NCBI GenBank assembly: GCA_938003835.1
Contig: CALKXJ010000003.1
Location: 62,001-126,000, forward strand
Length of the DNA stretch: 64,000 bases
Reading direction: 5' to 3'
Source of the DNA: an uncultured Bryobacteraceae bacterium
GTDB taxonomy: Bacteria > Acidobacteriota > Terriglobia > Bryobacterales > Bryobacteraceae
A program made the position numbers and the translations under genes. Shown in pieces: positions 21,236 to 31,051 of the stretch. Within the stretch, counting starts at the first letter, position 1. Each line of letters opens with the position of its first letter. The notes under the pieces are model-generated. The model was not told the DNA's origin and did not search any database. It was given only the letters and a program-made list of their open reading frames with translations.

Positions 21236-21766
21236 ATGCGAGTCACCGCCGCACTGACCGTGGCCGCCCTCTGCGCCGCCGTCGCGGCCTGGCCGGCCGG
21301 ACAACTCTCCGGGCGCCGGGCGCCGGGTTTCGCCCTCCCCGATCGCCAGATGCAGTTCCATGACCTGGCCGACTATCGCGGCCGGGTCGTCCTGCTTGAC
21401 ATCATGCAGACCGGCTGCCCGAACTGCGCGACGCTGGCACAAACGCTCGAAAAGCTGAAGGCCGACTACGGCGACCAGATCGCCGTGCTGAGCGTGGTCA
21501 ATCCTCCGGATAATTTCCAGACCGTCGCGGCCTTCATCGAGCGGTACAAAATCACCAGCCCCATCCTGTTCGACTGCGGTCAGATGGCAGGTTCCTATCT
21601 CCGGCCCGATCCCAAGAACCCGCGCATCCGGGTTCCGCACCTGTTCGTCATCGACCAGGAGGGCGTGATCCGGCAGGAGTTCGGGCACGACCAGACGGCG
21701 ATCTTCGAGGGCAAGGGGCTGAAAGAGATCATCGACCGGCTGCTTGCCCGGCCCGCCCGGCGGTGA
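21236..21766 (+). CDS. Exported thioredoxin-fold (TlpA/AhpC-like) protein
   Basis: The 176-residue protein has a signal peptide (about 1-22) and one redoxin domain: APGFALPDRQMQFHDLADYR, VVLLDIMQTGCPNC (active-site CxxC is Cys-Pro-Asn-Cys), AVLSVVNPPDN and VPHLFVIDQEGVIRQEF. It would act in the periplasm as a disulphide reductase or in cytochrome c/thiol maintenance. GGAG precedes the ATG. It lies 50 bp before citrate synthase on the same strand. Confidence 0.88.
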   Translation: MRVTAALTVAALCAAVAAWPAGQLSGRRAPGFALPDRQMQFHDLADYRGRVVLLDIMQTGCPNCATLAQTLEKLKADYGDQIAVLSVVNPPDNFQTVAAFIERYKITSPILFDCGQMAGSYLRPDPKNPRIRVPHLFVIDQEGVIRQEFGHDQTAIFEGKGLKEIIDRLLARPARR

Positions 21767-21816
21767 CCGCAGCCGGTTTGACGTTTTCTAGACAACACTT
21801 CGACAAGGACGTACCG

Positions 21817-23103
<1,287 letters not shown>

Positions 23104-23125
23104 AGGGTGTCCCTGGCGAGGCACG

Positions 23126-24775
23126 ATGCGCGGCGCGGCGCTTCTCGTGGCGGCGGCCCTGGCCCTCCCCGGCCAGGAGTTCGACCTGCTGATCGCCGGC
23201 GGCCGCCTCGTCGACGGCACGGGCAATCCGTGGTATCACGCCGACGTGGGCCTCCGCGGCGGCCGCATCGCCGAGGTGGGCAAGCTCGCCGGGCGGCCGG
23301 CGCGCCGTAGGGTGGACGCCTCGGGCTTGGTCGTCGCTCCGGGCTTCATCGACATACACAACCACTCCGACTTCACCATCCTCGAGGACGGCGACGCCCA
23401 AAGCATGATCCGCCAGGGCGTCACCTCGATGATCCTGGGCGAGGGCGGCTCGGCCGCGCCGCTCGGGGGCAGGCAGGGCCCGCCGCCCGCCGGCGCGGAC
23501 TGGACCGATTTTGAAGGCTATTTCCGCCGCGTGCTCCGCCAGGGCATCTCCACCAACATCGGCACCTTCGTCGGCAGCAGCCAGATCTGGACCTATGTGC
23601 GGGGGGAGCGCCCCGGGCCCCCGACCCGGGAGGAGGTCGCGCAGATGGCCGCGCTTGTGCGGCAAGCCATGGAGCAGGGCGCGCTCGGGGTGGCGAGCTC
23701 ACTGAGCGGGCCGCCGGGCTCCTGGATCGACACGGACACGCTGGTGGAGCTTTGCCGCGCCGCGGCGCCCTACGGCGGCATCTACGCGACGCACATGCGG
23801 ACCGAAGGCGAGGGCGTCTTCGAGGCGCTAGACGAGGCGCTCGAGATCGGCCGCCGCGCGGGTGTCCCCGTCGAGATCATTCATCTCAAGATCGCCGATC
23901 ACAGGCTCTGGGGGCGGATGCCCGAGCTGATCGGGCGCATCGCCGCGGCGCGCGGGAGGCTCCAGCAGGTGGAGGCGCACGTCTACCCCTACCGGGCCGG
24001 CCAGAACAACCTGGCGAGCATCATCCCGCCCTGGGCCCACGAGGGCGGCGCGGAGGCGATGATCGCGCGCCTGAAGGATCCGGCCTTGCGCCCGCGCCTG
24101 GAGCGCGAGATCCTCGAGGGCATTCCCGGCTCGAACTGGTACAACCACTACACGGCCACCGGCAGTTGGGAGGGCATGCTGCTGGTGGCGCTTTCCAACC
24201 CGGCCTACAAGCGCTTCGAAGGCCGGCGCATGAGCGAGGCGATCGCCGAGCTCGGCGGCAGCCCGGTCGATGTCCTGTTCCGCCTCCTGATCGACAACGG
24301 CGGCTCGGTGCCCACGGTTTACTTCCATCACTCCGAGCAAGACATGCGCTATGCGCTCGCTCAACCGTTTGTCTCGATCGGCTCCGACGGCTCGGCAGTC
24401 GCCACCCAAGGGCCGCTCGCCCGCGGCCATCCCCATCCGCGCTTCTACGGGACCTTCCCGCGCGTGCTGGGCCGCTACGTGCGCCAGGAGAAGGTGCTCA
24501 CCCTCGAGGAGGCGGTGCGGAAAATGACCTCGGCGAACGCGGCCAAGATCCGCCTCCTGGATCGCGGCCTCATCCGTCCGGGCATGTGGGCCGACATTAC
24601 CATCTTCGACCCGGAGCGCATCATCGACCACGCGACGTTCGAGAAGCCGCACCAGTACTCCACCGGGGTCGAATACGTACTGGTGAACGGCGAGCTCGTG
24701 CTCGACGCCGGGCGCCATACGGGTGCCCGCAGCGGTCGCATCCTCTACGGGCCGGGCCGCCGCGCGGCGGAGTGA
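23126..24775 (+). CDS. Exported D-aminoacylase-like amidohydrolase
   Basis: The 549-residue protein has a signal peptide (about 1-16), the beta-sandwich start FDLLIAGGRLVDGTGNPWY, the metal motif GFIDIHNHSD (His78, His80), IYATHMRTEGEGVFEALDEAL, PVEIIHLKIA, GSDGSA and the C-terminal RPGMWADITIFDPERI. It belongs to the N-acyl-D-amino-acid deacylase branch of the amidohydrolase superfamily, releasing D-amino acids from N-acyl precursors. An export signal suggests periplasmic use on cell-wall or peptide-derived substrates. GAGG lies just before the ATG. Confidence 0.9.
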   Translation: MRGAALLVAAALALPGQEFDLLIAGGRLVDGTGNPWYHADVGLRGGRIAEVGKLAGRPARRRVDASGLVVAPGFIDIHNHSDFTILEDGDAQSMIRQGVTSMILGEGGSAAPLGGRQGPPPAGADWTDFEGYFRRVLRQGISTNIGTFVGSSQIWTYVRGERPGPPTREEVAQMAALVRQAMEQGALGVASSLSGPPGSWIDTDTLVELCRAAAPYGGIYATHMRTEGEGVFEALDEALEIGRRAGVPVEIIHLKIADHRLWGRMPELIGRIAAARGRLQQVEAHVYPYRAGQNNLASIIPPWAHEGGAEAMIARLKDPALRPRLEREILEGIPGSNWYNHYTATGSWEGMLLVALSNPAYKRFEGRRMSEAIAELGGSPVDVLFRLLIDNGGSVPTVYFHHSEQDMRYALAQPFVSIGSDGSAVATQGPLARGHPHPRFYGTFPRVLGRYVRQEKVLTLEEAVRKMTSANAAKIRLLDRGLIRPGMWADITIFDPERIIDHATFEKPHQYSTGVEYVLVNGELVLDAGRHTGARSGRILYGPGRRAAE

Positions 24776-24802
24776 GCGTTCCGCCGGTGTTAGGCTGAAG
24801 GC

Positions 24803-26029
24803 ATGGGCGCGTTGCTGGCCGCTCTGGCGCTCGCCGCGGCCCTGCCGGTGGATCCCGAGGAGCTCCACGCGGCCGTGCGCGCCGGCGACCTGGCGCGCAT
24901 CCGCGCGCTGCTCGACGCCGGCGCGCCCGTGAACGCCAGGAATTCGCTCGGCGGCACCGCCCTGCACGATGCGGCCTGGAGCGGCAACCTCGCCGTGGTG
25001 GAGCTGCTGCTCGCCCGGGGCGCCGATCCAAATGCGCGGCACAGCGAGGGGGGCTCGACCCCTCTTCACTACGCCGTCATTACCAACCACCCCGAGGTCG
25101 TCGCACGCCTGCTCGCTGCCGGGGCCGATATCAAGGCCCGTTCGGGCGGCGGCTCCACCGCCTTGCATCTGGCGGCCAACCGCGGCTATCGCGAGGTGCT
25201 GGCGCTGTTGCTCAACAAGGGCATGGACGTCAACATCGCGGACGCCTCCGGCTCGACGCCGCTCGATGAGGCCGCCTGGAAGGGACAGGTGGAGATTGCC
25301 CGGCTGCTGCTACTCAAGGGGGCCGACGTGAACCGCCGGAATCCGAAGACGGGCGTCACGGCCCTACACCATGCAGCCGCGCGGGGGCACCCGGATGTCA
25401 TCCGGCTGCTCGTCGAAGCCGGGGCGGATGTGGGGGCGCGTAATGCCGACGGGGAGACGCCGCTTGAAGTCGCCTTGCACTTTCGGCACGCCAAGGCCGC
25501 GCAGGTGCTGCTCGAGCGCGGCGCGGCGATCGAGACGGCGAAGCCCTCCGGCCTGGGGCTGCTTCAGGAGGCGGTGATGCGCGGGCAGGCCGACATCGTG
25601 CGCCTGCTTCTGGACAATGGCGCCGATCCGAATTCGGCGACGCCGGGCGGCTCGACGCTGCTCCACGATGCGGCGCTTAAGGGTCATGCCGAGGTGGTGG
25701 AGCTGCTGCTGGTGAAAGGGGCCGATCCGAACCGGAGAAACGCCTCCGGTGCAACGCCGCTGCATGACGCTGCCCTGGCCGGGCACCGGCGCGTGGCCGA
25801 GCTGCTCATCGAGCACGGCGCCGACATGGAGGCGCGCGATGAGGAGAGCGGCGCCACGCCTTTGCATCACGCTGCCTCCTGGGGCCGGCTGGAAGTGGTG
25901 GAGCTGCTCTTGAGCCGCGGCGCCCGGCCGGCGCCGAACACCAGGGGCGTGACGCCGCAGGCGGCGGCCGAGGCCAACGGGCACGCCGAGGTGGTAGCCC
26001 TGTTTGACCGGGCGGGCTATAAACGCTAG
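24803..26029 (+). CDS. Ankyrin-repeat protein (about 12 repeats)
   Basis: The 408-residue protein has a short hydrophobic N-terminus (MGALLAALALAAALP), likely a signal peptide, then roughly 12 consecutive 33-residue ankyrin repeats to the end, each with the TPLHxAAxxGHxxVVxLLLxxGADxN pattern. It has no other domain. It would be a periplasmic protein-binding solenoid. TAGGCT ends 6 nt before the ATG, so transcription may begin at or next to the start codon. The following histidine kinase begins close to, or overlapping, its stop. Confidence 0.9.
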   Translation: MGALLAALALAAALPVDPEELHAAVRAGDLARIRALLDAGAPVNARNSLGGTALHDAAWSGNLAVVELLLARGADPNARHSEGGSTPLHYAVITNHPEVVARLLAAGADIKARSGGGSTALHLAANRGYREVLALLLNKGMDVNIADASGSTPLDEAAWKGQVEIARLLLLKGADVNRRNPKTGVTALHHAAARGHPDVIRLLVEAGADVGARNADGETPLEVALHFRHAKAAQVLLERGAAIETAKPSGLGLLQEAVMRGQADIVRLLLDNGADPNSATPGGSTLLHDAALKGHAEVVELLLVKGADPNRRNASGATPLHDAALAGHRRVAELLIEHGADMEARDEESGATPLHHAASWGRLEVVELLLSRGARPAPNTRGVTPQAAAEANGHAEVVALFDRAGYKR

Positions 26030-26054
26030 TCCGCGGCCGGTCGATCGAACCAGC

Positions 26055-27725
26055 GTGCCTCAGCCGATCGGCACGCTTGCGCTGCAAGAGACGGCCAACC
26101 TGTTGAGCGACCAGCTACGGGTGCGCCTCGAGCGCATGGCGGCGCTCCTGCGGCCTTGTCTCGATCGGGTGGAAAGGCGTTTCCGCCGGCGTCTGGAAGA
26201 GCTCGGCTACGCCCGGCTGGAGCGCTCGGCCTTGTCGGCGATCACGACGGGCGCCGCCGCCCGCCTGATCGCGCAGGGCCGCCCGCTCGCCGATTTCCTC
26301 GAGCAAGTGGAGTACAACGGGCGGCGCCTGGCCAAGTTGAACGTGGCGCCGGGCGCGGTGATTCAGGCGCTCGGGGCGTTCGACGAGCTGGCGGCGGCGC
26401 CGGCCAAGCCAGGCTCGGCAGCTGAGGAGACCGATCTCGACTGGGCGCGCCGGCAGTTGCACTTTGTCATCCTGCTGGCTCTCCAGCGCGCCTACCACCG
26501 GGTGCGCGAGACCGAGGCGCAGACCTTCTATGAGCTGTTCCGCGCACAGTCAGAGGCGGCGAGTCTCCAGGAGCTGCTCGCCGCGAGTCTTCGCGTGTTG
26601 GCCGGTTTCTGCGGGGCGGCGGAGGCGCACCTGTTTCTGCTGGATCGGGAGCAGGCCCTCTGGAGGTCGTGGGCCGACGTGGGCGCACGCAAGCGGCCCT
26701 GGGCCATGCCCACCTCGTCGTCGCTGGCCCGAAGGCTGGCGCGGCCCCGATCGCTGGCGACAAGGGGCCGCTCGGCAGGGCTCGTTCTCGATGCGACGTG
26801 GCAGCAGCGTTTCGCCTGGGCCTGGTCGGTGCCGCTGGTTCAGGAGGGCGCCGCGGCCGGCGTCATGCAGTTTGCCTTCACGAAGCCCTATCACTGGCTT
26901 CCGCGCGAGCGGGAACTGCTCGAGGCGGCGGCGGAGCGGTGCCTGGCCGCCGTGGAGCGGGCGCGGCTGCTCGAGGAGCTGGCCGAGCGGGAGCGCCAGG
27001 TCCGGCGGCTGGCCAAGCACATGCTTCATGTCGAGGAGGTCGAGCGGCGGCGGATCAGCCGCGAGCTGCATGACGAGACAGGCCAGTCGCTTCTCTACAT
27101 CCGGCTCCAGTTGGAGATGCTCGAAAAGGAGCTTCCGGAAGAGGCGGCTGCCTGGCGGGCGCGCCTGGCCGAGATCCGCGCGGTTGCCGAGAGTACCATC
27201 CTCGAGACGCGCCGGTTGATCGGCGCCTTGAGCCCGGCGGTGCTCGAGCAGCTCGGGCTGGCGGCGGCGATCCGGCAACTGGCGGCCCGGCTGCGGCAGC
27301 GGCACCCCTGTAAGGTGCGGGTCGAGGTGGGCGAACTCGGCCGGCTGCCCAGGACGGTCGAGACGGTGGCCTACCGGCTGGTGCAGGAGTGCACGAACAA
27401 TATCGCGCGGCATTCGCGCGCCTCCGAGGTAAAGATTTCGGTCCATTCCGCCGATCAAAGCTTGCGGCTTTCTGTCGAGGATGATGGCATCGGCTTTTGC
27501 GTACGCCAGGCATTGGCCGGGCAGCAGACCTATGGACTGGCGGGCATGAGGGAACGGGTGGCTCTTTTGGGAGGAAAGCTGGAGATCGAGAGCCGGCGCG
27601 GAGCAGGCGCCTCCGGGACACGCGTCAGGGCCGTCTTGCCGATCCGAGAGGAAAGCCTCGCCAACCACCGAGACTGGACCATCGCGGCCGCGGCGCGAGT
27701 CCCTCGAGAGCTGGAGGACGATTGA
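26055..27725 (+). CDS. Cytoplasmic NarL-type sensor histidine kinase with GAF-like domain
   Basis: The protein is 556 residues from GTG 26055; the frame is open from TTG 26004, which would overlap the ankyrin gene by 26 bp. There are no membrane helices. Order: N-terminal helical sensor domain (about 10-145), GAF-like domain (about 155-295), then a HisKA_3 dimerisation/phosphoacceptor helix (RRRISRELHDETGQSLLYIR, His339) and HATPase (VQECTNNIARHSRASEV N-box, VEDDGIGF G-box, YGLAGMRERV). It phosphorylates a LuxR-type regulator, encoded by the next gene with a 1-bp overlap (TGATG). The signal is unknown but must be cytosolic or diffusible. Confidence 0.9.
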   Translation: MPQPIGTLALQETANLLSDQLRVRLERMAALLRPCLDRVERRFRRRLEELGYARLERSALSAITTGAAARLIAQGRPLADFLEQVEYNGRRLAKLNVAPGAVIQALGAFDELAAAPAKPGSAAEETDLDWARRQLHFVILLALQRAYHRVRETEAQTFYELFRAQSEAASLQELLAASLRVLAGFCGAAEAHLFLLDREQALWRSWADVGARKRPWAMPTSSSLARRLARPRSLATRGRSAGLVLDATWQQRFAWAWSVPLVQEGAAAGVMQFAFTKPYHWLPRERELLEAAAERCLAAVERARLLEELAERERQVRRLAKHMLHVEEVERRRISRELHDETGQSLLYIRLQLEMLEKELPEEAAAWRARLAEIRAVAESTILETRRLIGALSPAVLEQLGLAAAIRQLAARLRQRHPCKVRVEVGELGRLPRTVETVAYRLVQECTNNIARHSRASEVKISVHSADQSLRLSVEDDGIGFCVRQALAGQQTYGLAGMRERVALLGGKLEIESRRGAGASGTRVRAVLPIREESLANHRDWTIAAAARVPRELEDD

Positions 27726-28390
27726 TGGCAAAGATTCGAGTGTTGCTGGCCGACGATCACACACTGTTCCGCCAAGGGGTGCGCACCCTGATTGCTGGCG
27801 AGTCGGACATGGAGGTGGTCGCCGAGGCGGCCAACGGCGCCGAAGCGATCGACCGCGCCCAAGAGACCCGGCCAGACCTGGTGCTGATGGATATCGGCAT
27901 GCCCGGCCTGTCGAGCTTCGAGGCCACCCGTCAGATCAAGCGGAACCGCCCGGAGACGAAGGTTCTGTTCCTCACCATGTACGACGACGAGGACTACCTC
28001 ATCGAGGGCATGGAGGTGGGCGCCAGCGGCTACGTCCTCAAGGACAGCCCGGCGCCGCAATTGCTGTCGGCGATGCGCGAGGTGATGCGCGGCGGCAGCT
28101 ACCTGAGCCCGCGCATGCTCTCGCAGCTGGTGGACGATTTCCGCAGCCGCATCCGGACCTCCGAGCGCACGCCGCGCTTTGCCACGCTGACGGCGCGCGA
28201 GCGCGAGGTGCTGAAGCTGCTCGCGGAAGGCAAGTCGGTCAAGGAGATCGCCTGCGAGTTCAACCTGAGCGTCAAGACGGTCGAGGCCCACAAGTTCAAC
28301 CTGATGCGGAAGCTGGACATTCACAACAAGGCGCAACTGGTGCAGTACGCCATCCAGAAAAAGATCATCCAGCTTCCCACGCCCGCCTAA
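27725..28390 (+). CDS. LuxR/NarL-family response regulator
   Basis: The 221-residue protein has a receiver domain with Asp10/Asp11, phosphoacceptor Asp56 (LVLMDIGMPG) and the conserved lysine in YVLKDSPAP, and a C-terminal LuxR helix-turn-helix (TLTAREREVLKLLAEGKSVK, LSVKTVEAHKFNLMRKL). Its ATG overlaps the stop of the kinase gene by one base, so the two are translationally coupled and almost certainly partners. It would activate or repress target promoters on phosphorylation; targets are unknown. Confidence 0.95.
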   Translation: MAKIRVLLADDHTLFRQGVRTLIAGESDMEVVAEAANGAEAIDRAQETRPDLVLMDIGMPGLSSFEATRQIKRNRPETKVLFLTMYDDEDYLIEGMEVGASGYVLKDSPAPQLLSAMREVMRGGSYLSPRMLSQLVDDFRSRIRTSERTPRFATLTAREREVLKLLAEGKSVKEIACEFNLSVKTVEAHKFNLMRKLDIHNKAQLVQYAIQKKIIQLPTPA

Positions 28391-28409
28391 GCCGGCGAGA
28401 CCCCGGTTG

Positions 28410-28415
28410 TACAAT
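28410..28415 (+). promoter_or_regulatory. -10 box TACAAT adjoining the isomerase start
   Basis: TACAAT ends 6 nt before the ATG at 28422, placing the transcription start at or beside the start codon. No Shine-Dalgarno is present and no good -35 box is visible. Confidence 0.45.
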
Positions 28416-28421
28416 CGGGGC

Positions 28422-29291
28422 ATGACCCGACGCAGTTTTCTGGCCGCGGCGGCCTCTCCCGCCGTCGGCGCATCCTCCGCTCGTTTGCCCATCCGCAAAG
28501 GCGTCCTGCTCGACATGCTCCCCAAGGATCTCCCTTACCCGGACCGCCTCAAGCTGGCCCGGGCAGTGGGCTTCGAGGAGCTGGAATGCCCCACCATTCG
28601 CGATCCGGCGGAAGCCGAAGCCATCTTGAGTGCGGCCAAATCCGCCGGCCTGCGTATCCACTCGGTGATGAACTCCGACCACTGGAAGTATCCTCTTTCA
28701 TCGGCCGATCCGGCCGTGGTGGCCCGCAGCATGGACTCGATGGAGGTGAGCCTGCGCAACGCCCGCCTGTGGGGCGCCGACACGGTCCTGCTCGTGCCCG
28801 CGGTCGTCAACGAGCAAACCCGATACGTGGAGGCCTGGGATCGCTCGATGAAACAGATCCGGAAGTTGCTGCCGCTCGCTCAGGAGCTGAAGGTTGTCAT
28901 CGCCGTCGAGAATGTGTGGAACAAGTTCCTGTTGAGCCCGCTCGAGTTCGCCCGGTACGTCGACGAATTCAACAGCCCCTGGGTGCGCGCCTACTTCGAC
29001 GTGGGCAACATTCTGCTTTACGGCTATCCTCAGGATTGGATCCGCACGCTCGGCAAGCGGATTGTCAAGCTGCACTTCAAGGATTTCCGGTTCCAGGTGG
29101 ACAAGGCGACCGGGCGGCGCTATGCGGAATTCGTCCCGTTGCGCGAGGGCGACCTGGACTGGAAGCAGGTCTACCAGGCACTGGTCGAGATCGGCTATCA
29201 GGGCACAGCCACCGTCGAGGTGCGCGGCGGCGGTCGCGCCGAACTGGAAGAGATCAGCCGGCGGGTGGAGCTGATCCTGACCAATGCCTGA
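28422..29291 (+). CDS. Tat-exported sugar phosphate isomerase/epimerase-like protein
   Basis: The 289-residue protein starts with a twin-arginine signal (MTRRSFLAAAASPAVGA) and continues as a xylose isomerase-like barrel: LKLARAVGFEELECP, VVIAVENVWNKFLLSP (Glu ligand), RAYFDVGNILLYGYPQDW (Asp), VKLHFKDFRF (His-x-Lys-Asp) and TATVEVRGGG (Glu). It would act in the periplasm on a sugar or keto-sugar. The frame can be extended to 28407, but ATG 28422 starts the Tat signal. The location close to a -10 box suggests a leaderless mRNA. Confidence 0.88.
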   Translation: MTRRSFLAAAASPAVGASSARLPIRKGVLLDMLPKDLPYPDRLKLARAVGFEELECPTIRDPAEAEAILSAAKSAGLRIHSVMNSDHWKYPLSSADPAVVARSMDSMEVSLRNARLWGADTVLLVPAVVNEQTRYVEAWDRSMKQIRKLLPLAQELKVVIAVENVWNKFLLSPLEFARYVDEFNSPWVRAYFDVGNILLYGYPQDWIRTLGKRIVKLHFKDFRFQVDKATGRRYAEFVPLREGDLDWKQVYQALVEIGYQGTATVEVRGGGRAELEEISRRVELILTNA

Positions 29292-29327
29292 CGGCCGAGC
29301 TCGGACGGCTGGAGGCTTGATAGCGCC

Positions 29328-31046
29328 ATGAAGAAGTTTCTCCTTGGAGTGTTCGTCGGCCTGGCCCTGGCGGGGCTGCTCGTGTTGGGGATGGTGCTCG
29401 CCGCCGTAAGTGCGGGCGCACGGCCGCCTTCGGTGCGCGACGGCTCGACGCTGGTGCTCGCCCTGCGCGGCGAAATCCCTGAGCGGCCGCCGGTGCGTGT
29501 CCCGATCCCGATAATCGAGGCGCGCCGGCCGCTCACCGTCCATCAGGTCTGGGACCTGATGAGGAAGGCCGCGGCGGATAAACGGATCAAGGCGGTCGCG
29601 CTCTTTCCGGAGGATCTGGGGGCCGGCTGGGGGAAGCTCCAGGAGATCCGCCAAGCGCTCGTCGAGTTTCGCAAATCGGGCAAGCCGCTGCTGGCCTATC
29701 TGCGCAGTCCAGGCGCCCGCGAGTACTATCTGGCCACGGCCGCCGAGCGCATCGCGATGTCGCGGGAGGATCTGCTGGACGTCAAGGGGCTGCGCGCGGA
29801 AGTCATGTTCTTGAAGGGCACGCTGGACAAGCTTGGCATCGAGTTCGAAATCGAGCATGCCGGCCGCTATAAGGACGCCGGCGACATGTTCACCCGCAGC
29901 TCGATGCGCCCGGAGACGCGGGAGGTTCTCGATGCGGTCCTCGACCGGCTCTTTGGGGATTTCATTCAGGCGGTCGCCGACGGGCGCTCGTTAAAGGCCG
30001 ACCGTGTCCGGGCGCTCATCGACGAAGGTCCGTTCCTGGCCGCTCAGGCGCGGGCCCGGGGACTGGTGGATGAGTTGGCGTTCGAGGAAGAGTTTTTCGA
30101 GTGGCTCAAGGAGAGACTCGGGCAGGAGGAGGTCCGCAAGCTCTCCTGTCGCGACTATGTTCGGGTGCCGGCCAGCTCACTCGGCCTCGAGGGCGGCGCG
30201 CGCATCGCCCTGGTCGTAGCCGAGGGGACGATCGTGCGGGGCGAGGACGGCCTCGAGGAGGAGGGCGTGCTCGCTTCGCGGAGCTTCGGGCGCCTGCTCG
30301 AGCAGATCCGCGAGGACGACAACATCCGAGGCGTGATCCTGCGGATCAACTCCCCCGGCGGGGATGCGATCGCCTCCGACGAGATTTTGCGCGAGGCGCG
30401 CCGCCTGGCGGAGAAGAAGCCCCTGGTGGTTTCCATGTCGGACTCGGCGGCCTCGGGCGGCTATTTCATCGCCATGACGGGCAGCCCCGTCGTCGCCTAT
30501 CCTCACACCTTCACCGGCTCGATCGGGGTGCTCTACGGCAAGGTGAACCTCCGCGGCCTGTATGACAAACTCGGTGTGCGCAAAGAGCTGCTGACACGCG
30601 GCCGGTTCGCCGACCTCGATTCCGACTACCAGCCGCTCAGCGCGGCAGGCCGCGAAAAGCTGCGCGAAGGCGTCGAAGCGATTTACGCGAGCTTTCTCCA
30701 GGTGGTGGCCGAGGGCCGCAAACGGCCGCTGGAGGAGATCCGGCCGCTGGCCGAAGGCCGCGTCTGGCTAGGGGCCCAAGCCCGGGAAAACGGCCTGATC
30801 GATGAACTGGGCGGCCTGGACCGGGCAATCGAACTGGTGAAGGAGAAGGCGGGCATCGCTGCCGGCGAGAGGATTCGTCTCGTCGTCTATCCCCGCCGCA
30901 GAAGCCTGTTCGATTACCTGTTCCGCGGCGCCGAGGAGACGGCGGTTTTTGGGGAGCTCCGCCGCTGGCTTCATGGCCTCGATCCCCGGCCGCTTCTGCG
31001 CGGCGGCTACCTCAGCCTGCCTCCATACCTGGTGGAGGTTCGCTGA
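29328..31046 (+). CDS. sppA: Signal peptide peptidase SppA, long (67K) type
   Basis: The 572-residue protein has one N-terminal membrane helix (about 4-28) and tandem SppA/ClpP-like domains. The catalytic lysine sits in the first domain (HAGRYKDAGDMF, Lys182) and the nucleophile in the second (SDSAASGGYF, Ser376), as in Escherichia coli SppA. GRLLEQIREDDNIRGVIL and RINSPGG are also conserved. It degrades cleaved signal peptides in the inner membrane from the periplasmic side. GGAGG lies upstream of the ATG. It ends 5 bp from the convergent amidase gene. Confidence 0.95.
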   Translation: MKKFLLGVFVGLALAGLLVLGMVLAAVSAGARPPSVRDGSTLVLALRGEIPERPPVRVPIPIIEARRPLTVHQVWDLMRKAAADKRIKAVALFPEDLGAGWGKLQEIRQALVEFRKSGKPLLAYLRSPGAREYYLATAAERIAMSREDLLDVKGLRAEVMFLKGTLDKLGIEFEIEHAGRYKDAGDMFTRSSMRPETREVLDAVLDRLFGDFIQAVADGRSLKADRVRALIDEGPFLAAQARARGLVDELAFEEEFFEWLKERLGQEEVRKLSCRDYVRVPASSLGLEGGARIALVVAEGTIVRGEDGLEEEGVLASRSFGRLLEQIREDDNIRGVILRINSPGGDAIASDEILREARRLAEKKPLVVSMSDSAASGGYFIAMTGSPVVAYPHTFTGSIGVLYGKVNLRGLYDKLGVRKELLTRGRFADLDSDYQPLSAAGREKLREGVEAIYASFLQVVAEGRKRPLEEIRPLAEGRVWLGAQARENGLIDELGGLDRAIELVKEKAGIAAGERIRLVVYPRRRSLFDYLFRGAEETAVFGELRRWLHGLDPRPLLRGGYLSLPPYLVEVR

Positions 31047-31051
31047 GGAAC